Below are positions 1 to 9,720 of a stretch of 64,000 nt of DNA, piece after piece. Position 1 is the first letter of the stretch. Every line of letters begins with the position of its first letter. Both the position numbers and the translations under genes were made by a program. Origin of the DNA: Pseudomonas fluorescens (GTDB lineage Bacteria; Pseudomonadota; Gammaproteobacteria; Pseudomonadales; Pseudomonadaceae); the NCBI RefSeq assembly GCF_004683905.1, contig NZ_CP038438.1, positions 2,976,001-3,040,000 of the forward strand. The letters run 5' to 3'. The notes under the pieces are model-generated. The model searched no databases and was not told the origin of the DNA. It saw only the letters and a list, made by a program, of their open reading frames with translations.

Positions 1-2067
1 GTTGATCCGCGCCGGTTCGGTGATGATCCGGCCGTTGGCGCCGCGCCCGACCGGGCGGTTGGCCGCGCCATAGACGTCGCTCTGCCAGTTCACCGCGCCA
101 CCCACGGTCAATGCGTGCCAGTTGCCCGGCAGACGATAGGCCGTGGACAGCCGCAGCATGTTCAGTGGTTGAGCGGTGTTGCTGCGCTGTTTTTCGCCGT
201 CGACGGAATGGGTGTAGGTGTAGCCGGCGGTCATGTTCCAGCCGCTGAGAATTTCCCCGGACACTTCGGCCTCGAAGCCATTGACCTTGTTACCCTTGCC
301 GCCGGACTTGAAAAACTCCTCGCCGCTCACCGGGTCCGGGGGTACCGAGTTGTCACGCTCGGCGACGTTGTCCTGTTTGCTCCAGAACACTGCCGTCGCC
401 AGGTTCAGGCGTTCGTCGAACAGGCTGCCTTTGAGCCCGACTTCGTAGTTGCTGCCGATCACCGGGTCGAGGTAATTGCGGTTGCTGTCGCGCTTACTCT
501 GCGGTTTGAAAATGTCGGTGTAGCTGGCGTAAACCGTGTACTCCGGAGTCAGGTCGTAAAGCAGGCCGGCGTAGGGTGTCCAGATATCATTCTGGCGTTG
601 ATGGGTGGCATCGGTGCTGGTCAGTTTTTGCTGCGCGTCATAGTAGTAATCGGTGCTGGATTCGTCCCAGCTGCCATAGCGGCTGCCGAGTACTGCATGC
701 AGCTCATCAGTCAGGCTCAGACGGGTCGCGAGGTAACCGGCCTTTTGCCGAGTGATGCCTCGCGCGCCCCGCAGGCTGGTGACAGTGTCGGCGAATTTGC
801 CGATGTCACCCATGTATTTCCAGTCGCGGATCTTGCCGTAGTCGGCGGCTTGGGGACTGTTGAAGGCGTAGGGCGAAGTCGAGCGGTTTTCCGCCTCGCC
901 GTAGCCGAACATCATCTCGTGTTCGCGGCCGAACAGCTGGTACGGCCCCGACAGGTTGAAGTCGTACACGCTCATTTTCTGCGTGCCGAGCATGTGCCCC
1001 ATGTAGGCCGTCATGCCGCTGCGGTCGGCCTCGGGAAAACCGGAGCCGCCGTAATAGACCTTGCCGTCGGTATCACTTTCGCGGTGGGTGTAGGCGGCCT
1101 TCAGCTTCCAGCCATCACCCAATTGCTGGTCCAGGGTAACGAACGCGGTCTTGTCCTTCAGCGGCCAGGAACTCCAGGATGTCGCCATGTTCGTCGACCG
1201 GCCGAGCCCCGCCTTGCTGCCGTCGGCGTTCCAGTACGGCACGGTGCCCCAGGACGTGCCTTGCACCTGCTTGTCCTGATAGTCGTAACCGACGGCAAGC
1301 ACCGTGGAGTCGGTCAGATCAGCTTCGAGAATGCCGTAGCCGACCTCGCGCTGCAGCGCGTATTTGTCGCGGAACGACTGGCTGTCGCGATAGGCCAGCA
1401 CCGTACGCCCGCGCAGCCGACCATCGAAGGCCAGCGGCCCGCCGACATCGACATAGCTGTAGTAGTTGTCGTAGCTGCCGCCACTGACCCCGGCCAGTGC
1501 CTGCCACTGGGCAGTCGGGCGCTTGCGCACCATGTTGATCGTCGCTGAAGGATCACCCGCGCCGGTGGTCAGGCCGGTGGCGCCGCGTACGACTTCGATG
1601 CGATCGTAGATGATGGTGTCCGAGTCTGACTTCATGCGCCCGAAGGTGTTGAGCATTCCGTCGATCTGGAAATTGTTGATCGGGTAACCCCGCGCCGAAT
1701 AGCTGACCCGATCCGAGTCGTTGTGTTGCACGACGATGCCGGTGGTCTGGCGCATGGCTTCGGACAAGGTACCGAGTTTGAAATCATCCATCTGCTGGCG
1801 CGTGACCACGGACACCGATTGCGGGGTTTCCTTGATCGACAGGTTCAGCCGCGTCGCGGTGCTCATCGCGCCAGTGGTGTAGGAATCAGTGTTTTCAGTG
1901 TTAACGCCGAGGCCTTCGGCGCTGACGCTGGTGGCGTCCAGTTCCAGCGCCTGGGCGGCGGATTGTGGCGCTGTTTCAGGATCGGTTTCAGCCAGCAGAT
2001 CGGGACTCAACGCCATGCTGAACAAGCCGACAGTCAGGGTCATGGAACGGGTAATGGGCGCGAACAT
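1..2067 (-). CDS. TonB-dependent siderophore receptor, 3' end beyond window
   Basis: An outer-membrane beta-barrel receptor that would import a ferric siderophore using TonB energy. The ATG (complement of 2065-2067) follows AGGAG. Residues 1-26 look like a signal peptide ending near LLA. They lead into a plug domain with the typical order: an SIKETPQSVSVVTRQQM block, then LSEAMRQTTGI, an SARGYPINNFQIDG stretch, and YDRIEVVRGATGLTTGAGDPSATINMV. There is no long N-terminal signalling extension, so it is probably not a sigma/anti-sigma transducer. The frame is open for 689 codons to the left edge; family members are usually 700-850 residues, so the last strands are missing. The ligand cannot be told. 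A Fur-box-like sequence lies upstream at 2147-2165. Confidence 0.93.
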   Translation of the reverse strand, partial: MFAPITRSMTLTVGLFSMALSPDLLAETDPETAPQSAAQALELDATSVSAEGLGVNTENTDSYTTGAMSTATRLNLSIKETPQSVSVVTRQQMDDFKLGTLSEAMRQTTGIVVQHNDSDRVSYSARGYPINNFQIDGMLNTFGRMKSDSDTIIYDRIEVVRGATGLTTGAGDPSATINMVRKRPTAQWQALAGVSGGSYDNYYSYVDVGGPLAFDGRLRGRTVLAYRDSQSFRDKYALQREVGYGILEADLTDSTVLAVGYDYQDKQVQGTSWGTVPYWNADGSKAGLGRSTNMATSWSSWPLKDKTAFVTLDQQLGDGWKLKAAYTHRESDTDGKVYYGGSGFPEADRSGMTAYMGHMLGTQKMSVYDFNLSGPYQLFGREHEMMFGYGEAENRSTSPYAFNSPQAADYGKIRDWKYMGDIGKFADTVTSLRGARGITRQKAGYLATRLSLTDELHAVLGSRYGSWDESSTDYYYDAQQKLTSTDATHQRQNDIWTPYAGLLYDLTPEYTVYASYTDIFKPQSKRDSNRNYLDPVIGSNYEVGLKGSLFDERLNLATAVFWSKQDNVAERDNSVPPDPVSGEEFFKSGGKGNKVNGFEAEVSGEILSGWNMTAGYTYTHSVDGEKQRSNTAQPLNMLRLSTAYRLPGNWHALTVGGAVNWQSDVYGAANRPVGRGANGRIITEPARIN

Positions 2068-2146
2068 CGCAGCCGACTCCTTGTCTTCGAGGGAAAAAAT
2101 CCATTGGTTCAAAGACGAGACGCAGCACGACGATTTAGTAACAAAC

Positions 2147-2165
2147 AAGAAATATTATTATTTGG
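2147..2165 (-). promoter_or_regulatory. possible Fur box before the TonB receptor
   Basis: This 19-base AT-rich stretch, read on the minus strand, matches the Fur consensus GATAATGATAATCATTATC at 11 of 19 positions by my own alignment. It lies about 80 bases upstream of the receptor start. Iron-repressed control is expected for such receptors, but the match is modest. Confidence 0.4.
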
Positions 2166-2264
2166 AGGTATTTCCCGACTTCGCCGAGACGGGCGAAAAG
2201 CTGCTCACGGCGCTTGCCCAATAGACGGCGGCGGGTATGCTGTTGGCCTGCCGAGGAGATAACA

Positions 2265-3623
2265 ATGGCCTACGATTTTGACCTTTATGTGATTGGTGCC
2301 GGTTCCGGCGGTGTACGTGCAGCGCGCTTCGCCGCCGGTTTCGGCGCGAAAGTGGCGGTGGCCGAGAGCCGTTACCTGGGCGGCACCTGCGTCAACGTCG
2401 GCTGCGTGCCGAAGAAACTGCTGGTGTACGGCGCGCATTTCGCCGAAGACTTCGAACAGTCGTCCGGTTTCGGCTGGAGCCTGGGCGAAGCGAATTTCGA
2501 CTGGGCGACCCTGATCGCCAACAAGGACCGCGAGATCAATCGCCTCAACGGCATTTATCGCAACCTGCTGGTCAACAGCGGCGTGACCTTGCACGAAGCT
2601 CACGCGAAGATCGTCGGCCCGCACGAGGTCGAGGTCAACGGTGAGCGCTTCACCGCGAAAAACATTCTGATTGCCACGGGTGGCTGGCCACAGATTCCGG
2701 AAATCCCGGGGCACGAACACGCGATCAGTTCCAATCAGGCGTTTTTCCTCAAAGAGCTGCCGAAGCGGGTACTGGTGGTCGGTGGTGGTTACATCGCGGT
2801 CGAGTTCGCCGGGATTTTCCACGGTCTGGGCGCGAACACTACACTGCTGTATCGCGGTGATCTGTTCCTGCGTGGTTTCGATGGCTCGGTGCGCAAGCAT
2901 CTGCAGGAAGAGCTGACCAAGCGCGGCATGGATCTGCAATTCAACGCCGACATCGCGCGCATCGACAAACAGCCTGACGGCAGCCTGAAAGCGACCCTCA
3001 AGGATGGCCGCGTGCTGGAAGCCGATTGCGTGTTCTACGCCACGGGCCGGCGTCCGATGCTGGACAACCTCGGGCTGGAAAACACCGATGTGCAGCTCAC
3101 CGACAAAGGTTTCATCAAGGTTGACGAGCAATACCAGACCAGCGAGCCGTCGATTCTGGCGCTGGGTGATGTGATCGGTCGGGTGCAACTGACGCCAGTG
3201 GCACTGGCCGAAGGCATGGCGGTGGCGCGGCGCTTGTTCAAGCCTGAGCAATACCGTCCGGTGGATTACAAGATGATCCCGACCGCCGTGTTCAGTCTGC
3301 CGAACATCGGCACTGTCGGCTTGACCGAAGAAGAGGCGCGGGAAGCGGGGCATGAAGTGGTGATTTACGAGAGCCGCTTCCGCCCGATGAAGCTGACGCT
3401 GACCGAGTGTCAGGAGAAAACCCTGATGAAGCTGGTGGTCGACGGCAAGACCGACAAGGTGCTCGGCTGCCACATGGTCGGCCCGGACGCGGGGGAGATC
3501 GTCCAGGGGCTGGCGATCGCGCTGAAGGCTGGCGCGACCAAGCGTGACTTCGACGACACGATCGGGGTGCACCCGACGGCCGCCGAAGAGTTCGTCACCA
3601 TGCGTACGCCGGTCGGCGCTTAA
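2265..3623 (+). CDS. gor: glutathione-disulfide reductase
   Basis: Reduces oxidised glutathione with NADPH in the cytoplasm, using FAD and a redox-active disulfide. The ATG at 2265 follows AGGAG and gives 452 aa, the usual length. An N-terminal FAD-binding GAGSGG lies at residues 11-16. The catalytic CVNVGC has cysteines at 42 and 47, followed by VPKK. An NADPH-binding [13 protein letters not shown] lies mid-protein, a second FAD motif ends in LALGDV, and the dimer-interface motif HPTAAEE with the catalytic His is near the C-terminus. These features separate it from lipoamide dehydrogenase and mercuric reductase. It is divergent from the TonB receptor. Its TAA overlaps the TAA of the convergent KfrA-like gene at 3620-3623. 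Confidence 0.96.
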   Translation: MAYDFDLYVIGAGSGGVRAARFAAGFGAKVAVAESRYLGGTCVNVGCVPKKLLVYGAHFAEDFEQSSGFGWSLGEANFDWATLIANKDREINRLNGIYRNLLVNSGVTLHEAHAKIVGPHEVEVNGERFTAKNILIATGGWPQIPEIPGHEHAISSNQAFFLKELPKRVLVVGGGYIAVEFAGIFHGLGANTTLLYRGDLFLRGFDGSVRKHLQEELTKRGMDLQFNADIARIDKQPDGSLKATLKDGRVLEADCVFYATGRRPMLDNLGLENTDVQLTDKGFIKVDEQYQTSEPSILALGDVIGRVQLTPVALAEGMAVARRLFKPEQYRPVDYKMIPTAVFSLPNIGTVGLTEEEAREAGHEVVIYESRFRPMKLTLTECQEKTLMKLVVDGKTDKVLGCHMVGPDAGEIVQGLAIALKAGATKRDFDDTIGVHPTAAEEFVTMRTPVGA

Positions 3624-4636
3624 GCGTCCTTCGCTTTGGCTGTGTCTGGCGCTGCCGCAACGGTAGCCGCCAGACGCAAGCTGTCCTCGAGGCTGGCCTG
3701 AGTCTTGGTCAGTTCCTTTTCCAGTGACTGATTGAGCTGCCGCTGTTCGTCGGCATCCTGTTTCAGCGTCTGACTTTCCAGCAGGGCCACGCGCAGGCGT
3801 TCCTGGAGGAGGGTGCGTTCGTTGTCGACGCGAGTGGCTTGCTCCAGCAACTGATCCTGACGCTGGTTGCTGTGCTTGAGCTGATCCTGCATCAGGCTCA
3901 GCTCGCGCTGGGTGCCACGGTTTTCCGTGAGCAGGCGTTCGTTGTCGCGATGCAACTGAGTGATCTCGTCCTGACGCACCAGTGCACTTTGTTGCGCCTG
4001 GCGCAATTCCATCTGCAACTGCTGCAGCTGTCCTTCGTGACGGGCCTGCTCCTGCTCGCGCTGCTCTTTGGTGGCGTTGCGGTAATGCTCAAGCGCATCA
4101 CGGGCGTGCAGGTGTTTTTCTTCCAGCGAGCGGATCTGCTCGTCCTTGTCCTGCAGGCGCAACTCGAAATCAGCCAGCGCCTGATTGAGTCCGGCGTTAC
4201 GGGTTTGCTCGGTCTGCAGCATTGAGCGGGTTTCTTTTAGCGCTTCGGATTCCTTGGCCAGCGCCGCGCCTTGAATGTCGTGCTGTTGTTCCAGTTGCTC
4301 AAGTGCCTGGCGCACCTGCTTGAGTTCCGCTTCCAGGGTTTCGCGCTGCTCCTCGAACTGCTCGCGCGCTTGTTCGATCGGCTCTTGCGCCTGTTCTTTC
4401 AGGCGCTGGGCGAGACGCGAGACCAGTGCGGTCAGTTCGTCATTGATCGGTTCCGCGGACGCTTCGACCGGTTGGCTGCCGTCATCCAGCTCTTTCAGAT
4501 AGCGATGGATCGTGGTTTTCGAACCGGTGTTGCCCAGTTCGATGCGTACTGCATCGATGCTGGGGTGTTCGCCTCGGGCCAGAATCGCTGAGCGCGCGAT
4601 CTGCACCACTGCTTTGTTAACGCCACCACGGGCCAT
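3620..4636 (-). CDS. KfrA-like coiled-coil DNA-binding protein
   Basis: A 338-aa protein starting at the ATG complementary to 4634-4636, behind TAGGAGT. Residues 1-60 carry a small DNA-binding module ([14 protein letters not shown], then an [23 protein letters not shown] segment) like the KfrA N-terminal domain. The rest, about residues 75-325, is almost continuous Glu/Gln/Leu/Arg-rich coiled coil. Plasmid KfrA proteins bind their own promoter and form long multimers. The same architecture here suggests an autoregulated DNA-binding filament former, but the chromosomal role is unknown. It is divergent from a tyrosine recombinase across a dyad-rich gap of about 180 bases. No plasmid partition genes are nearby. 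Confidence 0.85.
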   Translation of the reverse strand: MARGGVNKAVVQIARSAILARGEHPSIDAVRIELGNTGSKTTIHRYLKELDDGSQPVEASAEPINDELTALVSRLAQRLKEQAQEPIEQAREQFEEQRETLEAELKQVRQALEQLEQQHDIQGAALAKESEALKETRSMLQTEQTRNAGLNQALADFELRLQDKDEQIRSLEEKHLHARDALEHYRNATKEQREQEQARHEGQLQQLQMELRQAQQSALVRQDEITQLHRDNERLLTENRGTQRELSLMQDQLKHSNQRQDQLLEQATRVDNERTLLQERLRVALLESQTLKQDADEQRQLNQSLEKELTKTQASLEDSLRLAATVAAAPDTAKAKDA

Positions 4637-4654
4637 TTTAACTCCTACCATTAC

Positions 4655-4693
4655 GTACTGTGGTACATGCCACCAAAGTACGCAGTGTACCAC
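4655..4693. promoter_or_regulatory. tandem dyads between kfrA-like and recombinase genes
   Basis: Two nested symmetries are visible. GTGGTACA (4660-4667) and TGTACCAC (4686-4693) form perfect 8-bp inverted arms. Inside them are two shorter dyads, GTAC-TGTG-GTAC (4655-4666) and GTAC-GCAGT-GTAC (4678-4690). They sit 19-57 bases upstream of the KfrA-like start. A TATACT hexamer at 4735-4740 could be the -10 of the recombinase promoter. By analogy with plasmid KfrA, this is a likely operator for the KfrA-like protein. Confidence 0.55.
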
Positions 4694-4813
4694 GCTGAAA
4701 ATAAAGTTAAATGCTTGATTAATCACAGGCGGGATATACTGGTATTACCCAATGTCATACCCCTGAATCGGTTTTTTCATCCAGCAATCAGTACGCCTGC
4801 GAGAACACTGCCC

Positions 4814-5752
4814 ATGAGCGAGATCGATCGCTATCTGCAAGCCGCCACCCGTGACAACACCCGCCGCAGCTATCGTTCTGCGATCGAGCATTTCGAAGTG
4901 AAGTGGGGCGGCTTCCTGCCAGCGACCGCCGACAGCGTGGCGCGGTATCTGGTCGAGCATGCCGGGGTGCTGTCGATCAACACACTGAAACTGCGGCTGT
5001 CAGCGCTGGCGCAGTGGCACAACAGTCAGGGTTTTGCCGATCCGACCAAGGCGCCGGTGGTGCGCAAAGTGTTCAGAGGCATTCGCGCACTGCATCCGGC
5101 GCAGGAAAAACAGGCCGAACCGTTGCAATTGCACGATCTGCAGCAAGTAGTCGACTGGCTGGAGCAGGAAGCCAGTAGCGCCAGGCAGAATCAGGATCGT
5201 CCGCAGTTGCTCAAGGCCTATCGCGATCGGGCGCTGATTTTGCTGGGCTTCTGGCGTGGCTTCCGCAGCGACGAGTTGTGCCGCTTGCAGATCGAGCATG
5301 TGCAAGCGCACGCCGGCAGCGGCATCACCCTCTACCTGCCGCGCAGTAAGGGCGATCGCGACAACCTCGGGCAGACGTATCAGGCGCCGGCGCTGCTCAA
5401 GCTGTGCCCGGTGCAGGCTTATATCGACTGGATCACCGAGGCAGCGCTGGTACGCGGCCCGGTGTTTCGCGGCGTTGACCGCTGGGGCCATCTGAGCGAT
5501 GAGGGCTTGCACGCCAACAGCATCATTCCGCTGTTGCGTCAGGCGCTCGAGCGCGCCGGCATCCCGGCCGAGCGTTACACCAGCCATTCCTTGCGCCGCG
5601 GCTTTGCCACGTGGGCGCATCAAAGCGGCTGGGATCTGAAATCGCTGATGAGTTACGTCGGCTGGAAGGATATGAAGTCAGCCATGCGCTATGTTGAAGC
5701 CAGCCCCTTTCACGGGATGGCCCGGATTACGGATAAACCGGCTTCGTCGTAG
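4814..5752 (+). CDS. tyrosine recombinase / site-specific integrase
   Basis: A 312-aa phage-integrase-family recombinase starting at [10 protein letters not shown] (4814). The N-terminal 90 residues resemble a SAM-like core-binding domain ([31 protein letters not shown]). The catalytic domain shows the first Arg in [13 protein letters not shown], then [12 protein letters not shown] (His-x-x-Arg), and the nucleophile region [12 protein letters not shown] with the C-terminal Tyr. All key residues appear present, so it should be active. It is not XerC/XerD in sequence feel, has no adjacent phage or transposon genes, and no tRNA beside it, so its target is unknown. It is divergent from the KfrA-like gene. 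Confidence 0.9.
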   Translation: MSEIDRYLQAATRDNTRRSYRSAIEHFEVKWGGFLPATADSVARYLVEHAGVLSINTLKLRLSALAQWHNSQGFADPTKAPVVRKVFRGIRALHPAQEKQAEPLQLHDLQQVVDWLEQEASSARQNQDRPQLLKAYRDRALILLGFWRGFRSDELCRLQIEHVQAHAGSGITLYLPRSKGDRDNLGQTYQAPALLKLCPVQAYIDWITEAALVRGPVFRGVDRWGHLSDEGLHANSIIPLLRQALERAGIPAERYTSHSLRRGFATWAHQSGWDLKSLMSYVGWKDMKSAMRYVEASPFHGMARITDKPASS

Positions 5753-5888
5753 ATATGGTTTTCTTCTATTAATACAGTCCGCTAATAGCGAAAACAAATC
5801 AGCAGCATCAGGTTTGCCAATGAGCCATCCGTCGAGTGAGTGGGTAGGATTCACCCATCGAATTCACAACCCTGACGGAGAGTCATCA

Positions 5889-6452
5889 ATGCCTATCATC
5901 AACAGCCAAGTAAAACCGTTCAAAGCTACCGCATTCAAAAACGGCGACTTCGTACAAGTCTCGGACGCTGACCTGAAAGGCAAATGGTCCGTAGTGTTCT
6001 TCTACCCAGCCGACTTCACCTTCGTGTGCCCAACCGAGCTGGAAGACCTGGCCGACAACTACGCTGCATTCCAGAAACTGGGCGTGGAAATCTACAGCGT
6101 TTCGACCGACACCCACTTTGCTCACGCTGCCTGGCACAACACCTCGCCAGCGATCGGCAAAATCGAATACACCATGATCGGCGACCCGACCCACGTCATC
6201 TCCCGCAACTTCGACGTGCTGATCGAAGAAGCTGGCCTGGCTGACCGTGGCACCTTCGTGATCAACCCTGAAGGCCAGATCAAAATCGTTGAACTGAACG
6301 ATGGCGGCGTTGGCCGTGACGCTTCCGAGCTGCTGCGCAAGATCAAGGCTGCTCAGTACGTTGCTGCTCACCCAGGCGAAGTTTGCCCGGCCAAGTGGAA
6401 AGAAGGCGAGGCCACTCTGGCTCCGTCCCTGGACCTGGTCGGCAAGATCTAA
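5889..6452 (+). CDS. ahpC: alkyl hydroperoxide reductase subunit C (peroxiredoxin)
   Basis: A typical 2-Cys peroxiredoxin that reduces hydrogen peroxide and organic hydroperoxides and is recycled by AhpF. The protein is 187 aa, the standard length, from the ATG at 5889 after CGGAGAG. The peroxidatic cysteine is Cys47 in [12 protein letters not shown], and the resolving cysteine is Cys166 in GEVCPAKW. Codon choice is strongly biased to preferred codons, which fits high expression. A strong intrinsic terminator separates it from ahpF, so ahpC can be made in excess over ahpF. OxyR control is expected from the family, but I could not fit an OxyR site convincingly. Confidence 0.97.
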   Translation: MPIINSQVKPFKATAFKNGDFVQVSDADLKGKWSVVFFYPADFTFVCPTELEDLADNYAAFQKLGVEIYSVSTDTHFAHAAWHNTSPAIGKIEYTMIGDPTHVISRNFDVLIEEAGLADRGTFVINPEGQIKIVELNDGGVGRDASELLRKIKAAQYVAAHPGEVCPAKWKEGEATLAPSLDLVGKI

Positions 6453-6520
6453 GTCTGTGACGCACGCAACACAGGGCGGGACTCCGCACCTACTTCAGTA
6501 AGCTGCACCGCCCATTGAAA

Positions 6521-6552
6521 AAGCCCGGGCGAGATTCGCTCGGGCTTTTTTT
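6521..6552 (+). terminator. intrinsic terminator after ahpC
   Basis: A GC-rich stem (AGCCCGGGCGA against TCGCTCGGGCT, one G-T pair) with a 3-base loop is followed by seven T residues. It lies between ahpC and ahpF and probably attenuates ahpF relative to ahpC. Confidence 0.9.
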
Positions 6553-6584
6553 CGCCTCGAATAAAGACACAGGAGATCGCCCGT

Positions 6585-8147
6585 ATGTTGGACGCCAATC
6601 TTAAAGCCCAGTTGAAATCGTACCTGGAACGGGTTACCCAGCCGATCGAGATCGTTGCTTCCCTCGACGACGGTGCGAAATCCCGGGAAATGCTTGACCT
6701 GCTGAAAGACGTTGCCAGTCTTTCGAGCCAAATTACTCTGATCGACAGCGGCACCGATGCCCGCAAGCCGTCGTTCTCGATCAATCGCCCGGGTGCCGAC
6801 ATCAGCCTGCGTTTCGCCGGCATCCCGATGGGCCATGAATTCACCTCGCTGGTGCTGGCCCTGTTGCAAGTCGGCGGCCACCCATCGAAAGCCAGTGCCG
6901 AAGTGATCGAACAGATCCGCTCGCTCAAGGGTGAGTTCAGTTTCGAAACCTACTTCTCGCTGTCGTGCCAGAACTGCCCGGACGTGGTCCAGGCGCTGAA
7001 CCTGATGGCCGTGCTGAACCCGAACATCCGTCACGTCGCCATCGACGGCGCGCTGTTCCAGGACGAAGTCAACGATCGCAAGATCATGGCCGTGCCGAGC
7101 ATCTATCTTAACGGTGAAAACTTCGGCCAGGGCCGCATGGGCCTGGAAGAAATCCTCGCCAAACTCGACACTGGCGCCATCGAGCGTCAGGCCGAGAAAA
7201 TCAGCGCCAAACAAGCCTTTGATGTGCTCGTAGTTGGCGGTGGCCCGGCCGGTGCGTCGGCCGCGATCTATGCCGCCCGTAAAGGTATCCGCACCGGTGT
7301 TGCGGCTGAGCGCTTCGGCGGTCAGGTGCTCGACACCATGGCCATCGAGAACTTCATTTCCGTGCAGGAAACCGAAGGCCCGAAACTGGCGACGGCGCTG
7401 GAAGAACACGTCAAGCAGTACGACGTCGATATCATGAACCTGCAGCGCGCCGACAAGCTGATTCCCGGCAAGAACGGCGAGCTGCACGAAGTCCACTTCG
7501 CCAGCGGTGCGACCCTGAAAGCCAAGAGCGTGATCCTGGCGACCGGCGCACGCTGGCGTGAAATGAACGTGCCGGGCGAGCAGGAATACCGTAACAAGGG
7601 CGTGGCGTACTGCCCGCACTGCGACGGCCCGCTGTTCAAAGGCAAGCGCGTGGCGGTGATCGGCGGCGGTAACTCCGGCGTTGAAGCGGCCATCGACCTG
7701 GCCGGTATCGTTGCCCACGTGACACTGCTGGAGTTCGACGTGCAACTGCGTGCCGACGCGGTGTTGCAACGCAAACTGCACAGCCTGCCGAACGTCACCG
7801 TGATCACCAGTGCGCAAACCACTGAAGTCACCGGTAATGGCGAGAAGGTCAACGGCCTGCGTTACAAGGATCGCAATACTGACGAACTGCGCAGCGTCGA
7901 GCTGGAAGGGATTTTCGTACAGATCGGTCTGCTACCGAACACCGACTGGCTCAAAGGCACCATTGAGCTGTCGCCGCGTGGTGAAATCATCGTCGACAAC
8001 CGTGGCGAGACGTCGATCCCGGGGTTCTTCGCGGCCGGCGACGTGACCACTGTGCCGTACAAGCAGATCGTGATTGCGGTGGGCGAGGGCGCGAAGGCTT
8101 CCCTCAGCGCGTTCGATCACTTGATCCGTACTTCGGCGCCGGCGTAA
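6585..8147 (+). CDS. ahpF: alkyl hydroperoxide reductase subunit F
   Basis: A flavoprotein disulfide reductase that passes electrons from NADH to AhpC. The 520-aa protein starts at an ATG behind AGGAG and has the full two-part layout. The N-terminal tandem thioredoxin-like domain has its redox pair in SCQNCPD (Cys128/Cys131). The thioredoxin-reductase-like part starts near residue 212, with the FAD motif [12 protein letters not shown] (217 onward), the catalytic YCPHCDGP (Cys343/Cys346), and the nucleotide motif [11 protein letters not shown] (about 360). The C-terminal FAD motif ends in [16 protein letters not shown]. It lies 132 bases after ahpC with a terminator between. Confidence 0.97.
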   Translation: MLDANLKAQLKSYLERVTQPIEIVASLDDGAKSREMLDLLKDVASLSSQITLIDSGTDARKPSFSINRPGADISLRFAGIPMGHEFTSLVLALLQVGGHPSKASAEVIEQIRSLKGEFSFETYFSLSCQNCPDVVQALNLMAVLNPNIRHVAIDGALFQDEVNDRKIMAVPSIYLNGENFGQGRMGLEEILAKLDTGAIERQAEKISAKQAFDVLVVGGGPAGASAAIYAARKGIRTGVAAERFGGQVLDTMAIENFISVQETEGPKLATALEEHVKQYDVDIMNLQRADKLIPGKNGELHEVHFASGATLKAKSVILATGARWREMNVPGEQEYRNKGVAYCPHCDGPLFKGKRVAVIGGGNSGVEAAIDLAGIVAHVTLLEFDVQLRADAVLQRKLHSLPNVTVITSAQTTEVTGNGEKVNGLRYKDRNTDELRSVELEGIFVQIGLLPNTDWLKGTIELSPRGEIIVDNRGETSIPGFFAAGDVTTVPYKQIVIAVGEGAKASLSAFDHLIRTSAPA

Positions 8148-8170
8148 AACGGCAGTCGCTGAAACGAAAA

Positions 8171-8197
8171 AACCCATGAGCGATCATGGGTTTTTTT
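8171..8197 (+). terminator. intrinsic terminator after ahpF
   Basis: A perfect 9-bp stem, AACCCATGA against TCATGGGTT, has a 4-base loop and a run of seven T residues, 23 bases after the ahpF stop. Confidence 0.92.
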
Positions 8198-8216
8198 ATG
8201 CCTGACACAATCCAAT

Positions 8217-8305
8217 TGTAGGAGTGAGCCTGCTCGCGATGGCGGCTGCACATTCAAAACATCATGGCCTGACACACCGCTATCGCGAGCAGGCTCACTC
8301 CTACA
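8217..8305. repeat. REPIN, type B (TAGGAGTGAGCCTGCTCGC arms)
   Basis: Two inverted copies of the type-B REP unit flank a spacer of about 45 bases containing a CTGACACACCGC tract seen in other copies. It lies between convergent ahpF and gloA. Confidence 0.9.
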
Positions 8306-8323
8306 GGAGAAATTTGCAGTGAG

Positions 8324-8845
8324 TTACAGGGGCGCAGGCTGGATGATTTCAACCCAGTAGCCATCCGGGTCCTTGATGAACGCCAGGCTTTTCATACGGC
8401 CATCAGTCAGGCGCTTCTGGAAATCACAGCCCAGCTCTTCAAAACGTGCGCACGCGGCAACGATGTCTGGCACCGAGATGCAGATATGACCGAAACCGCG
8501 TGGGTCGGTGTTGCCATTGTGATAGGCGAAGTCAGCGTCGTTTTCGGTGCCGTGGTTGTGGGTCAGTTCCAGAATGCCGGGGATCGACTTCATCCATTCG
8601 GTGCGGGCGGCGGCGTCGGCCGGGATCTGCGCCTTGTCGACCAGCGCGAGGAAGTACAGGCTGAATTCGGCTTCCGGGAAATCACGCTTCTCGACCAGTG
8701 AGAAACCCAGTACGCGGGTGTAGAAGTCCAGCGACTTGGTGATGTCCTTCACACGCAGCATGGTGTGGTTGAAGACGAAGTTGTGGGTTGCGCTGTCTGG
8801 AGTGGCGGTGACGCCGGGGAAAGTGTTCAGTTCGTGCAGGCTCAT
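8324..8845 (-). CDS. gloA: lactoylglutathione lyase (glyoxalase I)
   Basis: Isomerises the hemithioacetal of methylglyoxal and glutathione to S-lactoylglutathione, the first glyoxalase step. The 173-aa protein starts at [10 protein letters not shown]. Metal ligands are visible as His27 (FNHTMLRV), Glu93 (LELTHNHG), His120 (GFGHICISV) and Glu166 (WVEIIQP). An inserted segment around residues 54-88 ([18 protein letters not shown]) matches the longer, eukaryote-like Zn-dependent class found in pseudomonads, not the short Ni class of E. coli. It is convergent with ahpF. The gor and gloA neighbourhood is consistent with glutathione-based detoxification but is not an operon. Confidence 0.95.
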   Translation of the reverse strand: MSLHELNTFPGVTATPDSATHNFVFNHTMLRVKDITKSLDFYTRVLGFSLVEKRDFPEAEFSLYFLALVDKAQIPADAAARTEWMKSIPGILELTHNHGTENDADFAYHNGNTDPRGFGHICISVPDIVAACARFEELGCDFQKRLTDGRMKSLAFIKDPDGYWVEIIQPAPL

Positions 8846-8984
8846 AGGCCCTCCGTAACAATGGGGCGAGTGAATGGGCGCAATGATACGCATGCGGGGC
8901 GGCATCGCCAAACCGAATGCGCGGCTTGCTCTGTGAGCGGCCGGGCCTCAGACTTTGCTGCTCAATCTGCGAGTGCCTCTGGTA

Positions 8985-9503
8985 ATGATCCGACCGTTCA
9001 AAGCGCTGTTCGTTTGCCTTTTCTCGTCTTTGCTTGCCGCTCCTGCGCTGGCGGACCAGCCGAGCATCACTTGGCCTGCTGGCTGGGAAGTGGAGGCGCT
9101 ACCCGATCAAGCCCCTCAGGTTTCGCGCCAGCGCGCGGTGAAAACCGACACCGACGGCAATCAGGTGATGGTGATGGAGTTGACCATGAGCCAGGTTGAG
9201 GCAGGCCATCAGGTCAATGTGCAGGGTGTCCTGCTGGAAATGCGCAAATCTATTCAGAAAGACTTCTTCCAGGGCGGCTATCAAAGCGTTTGCAACAAGA
9301 TACATCCGGCAAAACTCGCCGCTCTGGATGCACTGGAGACCACCTGCACGATCACCGAAAACGGCCGTCATGTGTTGTCGCAAACATTGGTTGCTGCGGT
9401 CGCGAAGGATAAGGCTTATGTACTTTCTTACGCGGGTCAGGCTGAGGTTTATACGGCGAGCGCCGAGGAAATAGTCGCAGTGAGAAACAGCTTGAAACTT
9501 TAA
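8985..9503 (+). CDS. small secreted protein, DUF4946-like
   Basis: A 172-aa protein starting at MIRPFKALF. Residues 1-23 form a clear signal peptide cleaved after LAAPALA, so the product is periplasmic or secreted. The mature part has a WPAGWEVEALP opening, two cysteines (in SVCNKI and TTCTI) that could form a disulfide, and a C-terminal helix ending VRNSLKL. I recall similar short Pseudomonas proteins of the DUF4946 type, without known function. An alternative in-frame start lies ten codons upstream, but it would bury the signal sequence. It stands alone, divergent from gloA. Confidence 0.75.
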   Translation: MIRPFKALFVCLFSSLLAAPALADQPSITWPAGWEVEALPDQAPQVSRQRAVKTDTDGNQVMVMELTMSQVEAGHQVNVQGVLLEMRKSIQKDFFQGGYQSVCNKIHPAKLAALDALETTCTITENGRHVLSQTLVAAVAKDKAYVLSYAGQAEVYTASAEEIVAVRNSLKL

Positions 9504-9676
9504 GCGTCTGTTTGCACCGCTACGGGTTTAGATACCCGAAGGAATTAAGCACAAAGTTTAGCGGTCGTTGCGGTTGCAACATCCCGGCGCAAAATGTTTA
9601 GCCTCACGGCTTGTGGGTGTTAAAGCAGATTGATAATTAGCGTGGCGGAAATCGTTGCTTTTGTTAGATATTGTCG

Positions 9677-9704
9677 AAAAAAAGCCCTGCATAGAGCAGG
9701 GCTT
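9677..9704 (-). terminator. intrinsic terminator after the mvaU-type gene
   Basis: A perfect 9-bp stem AAGCCCTGC/GCAGGGCTT with a 5-base loop is followed, reading the minus strand, by seven T residues. It sits 16 bases after the stop of the MvaU-type gene. Confidence 0.9.
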
Positions 9705-9720
9705 GTTTGTTGACGCAAGA

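Noticed and set aside
4814..5752. Integrase as a sign of a prophage or genomic island
   Set aside because: No phage structural, plasmid or conjugation genes, no tRNA end and no clear att repeats flank it; neighbours are core metabolism.
5751..5790. Possible OxyR site upstream of ahpC (CTAT...ATAG motifs)
   Set aside because: The CTAT and ATAG elements are present, but their spacing (15 and 9 bases) does not match the ATAG-N7-CTAT-N7 pattern, so the site is not supported.
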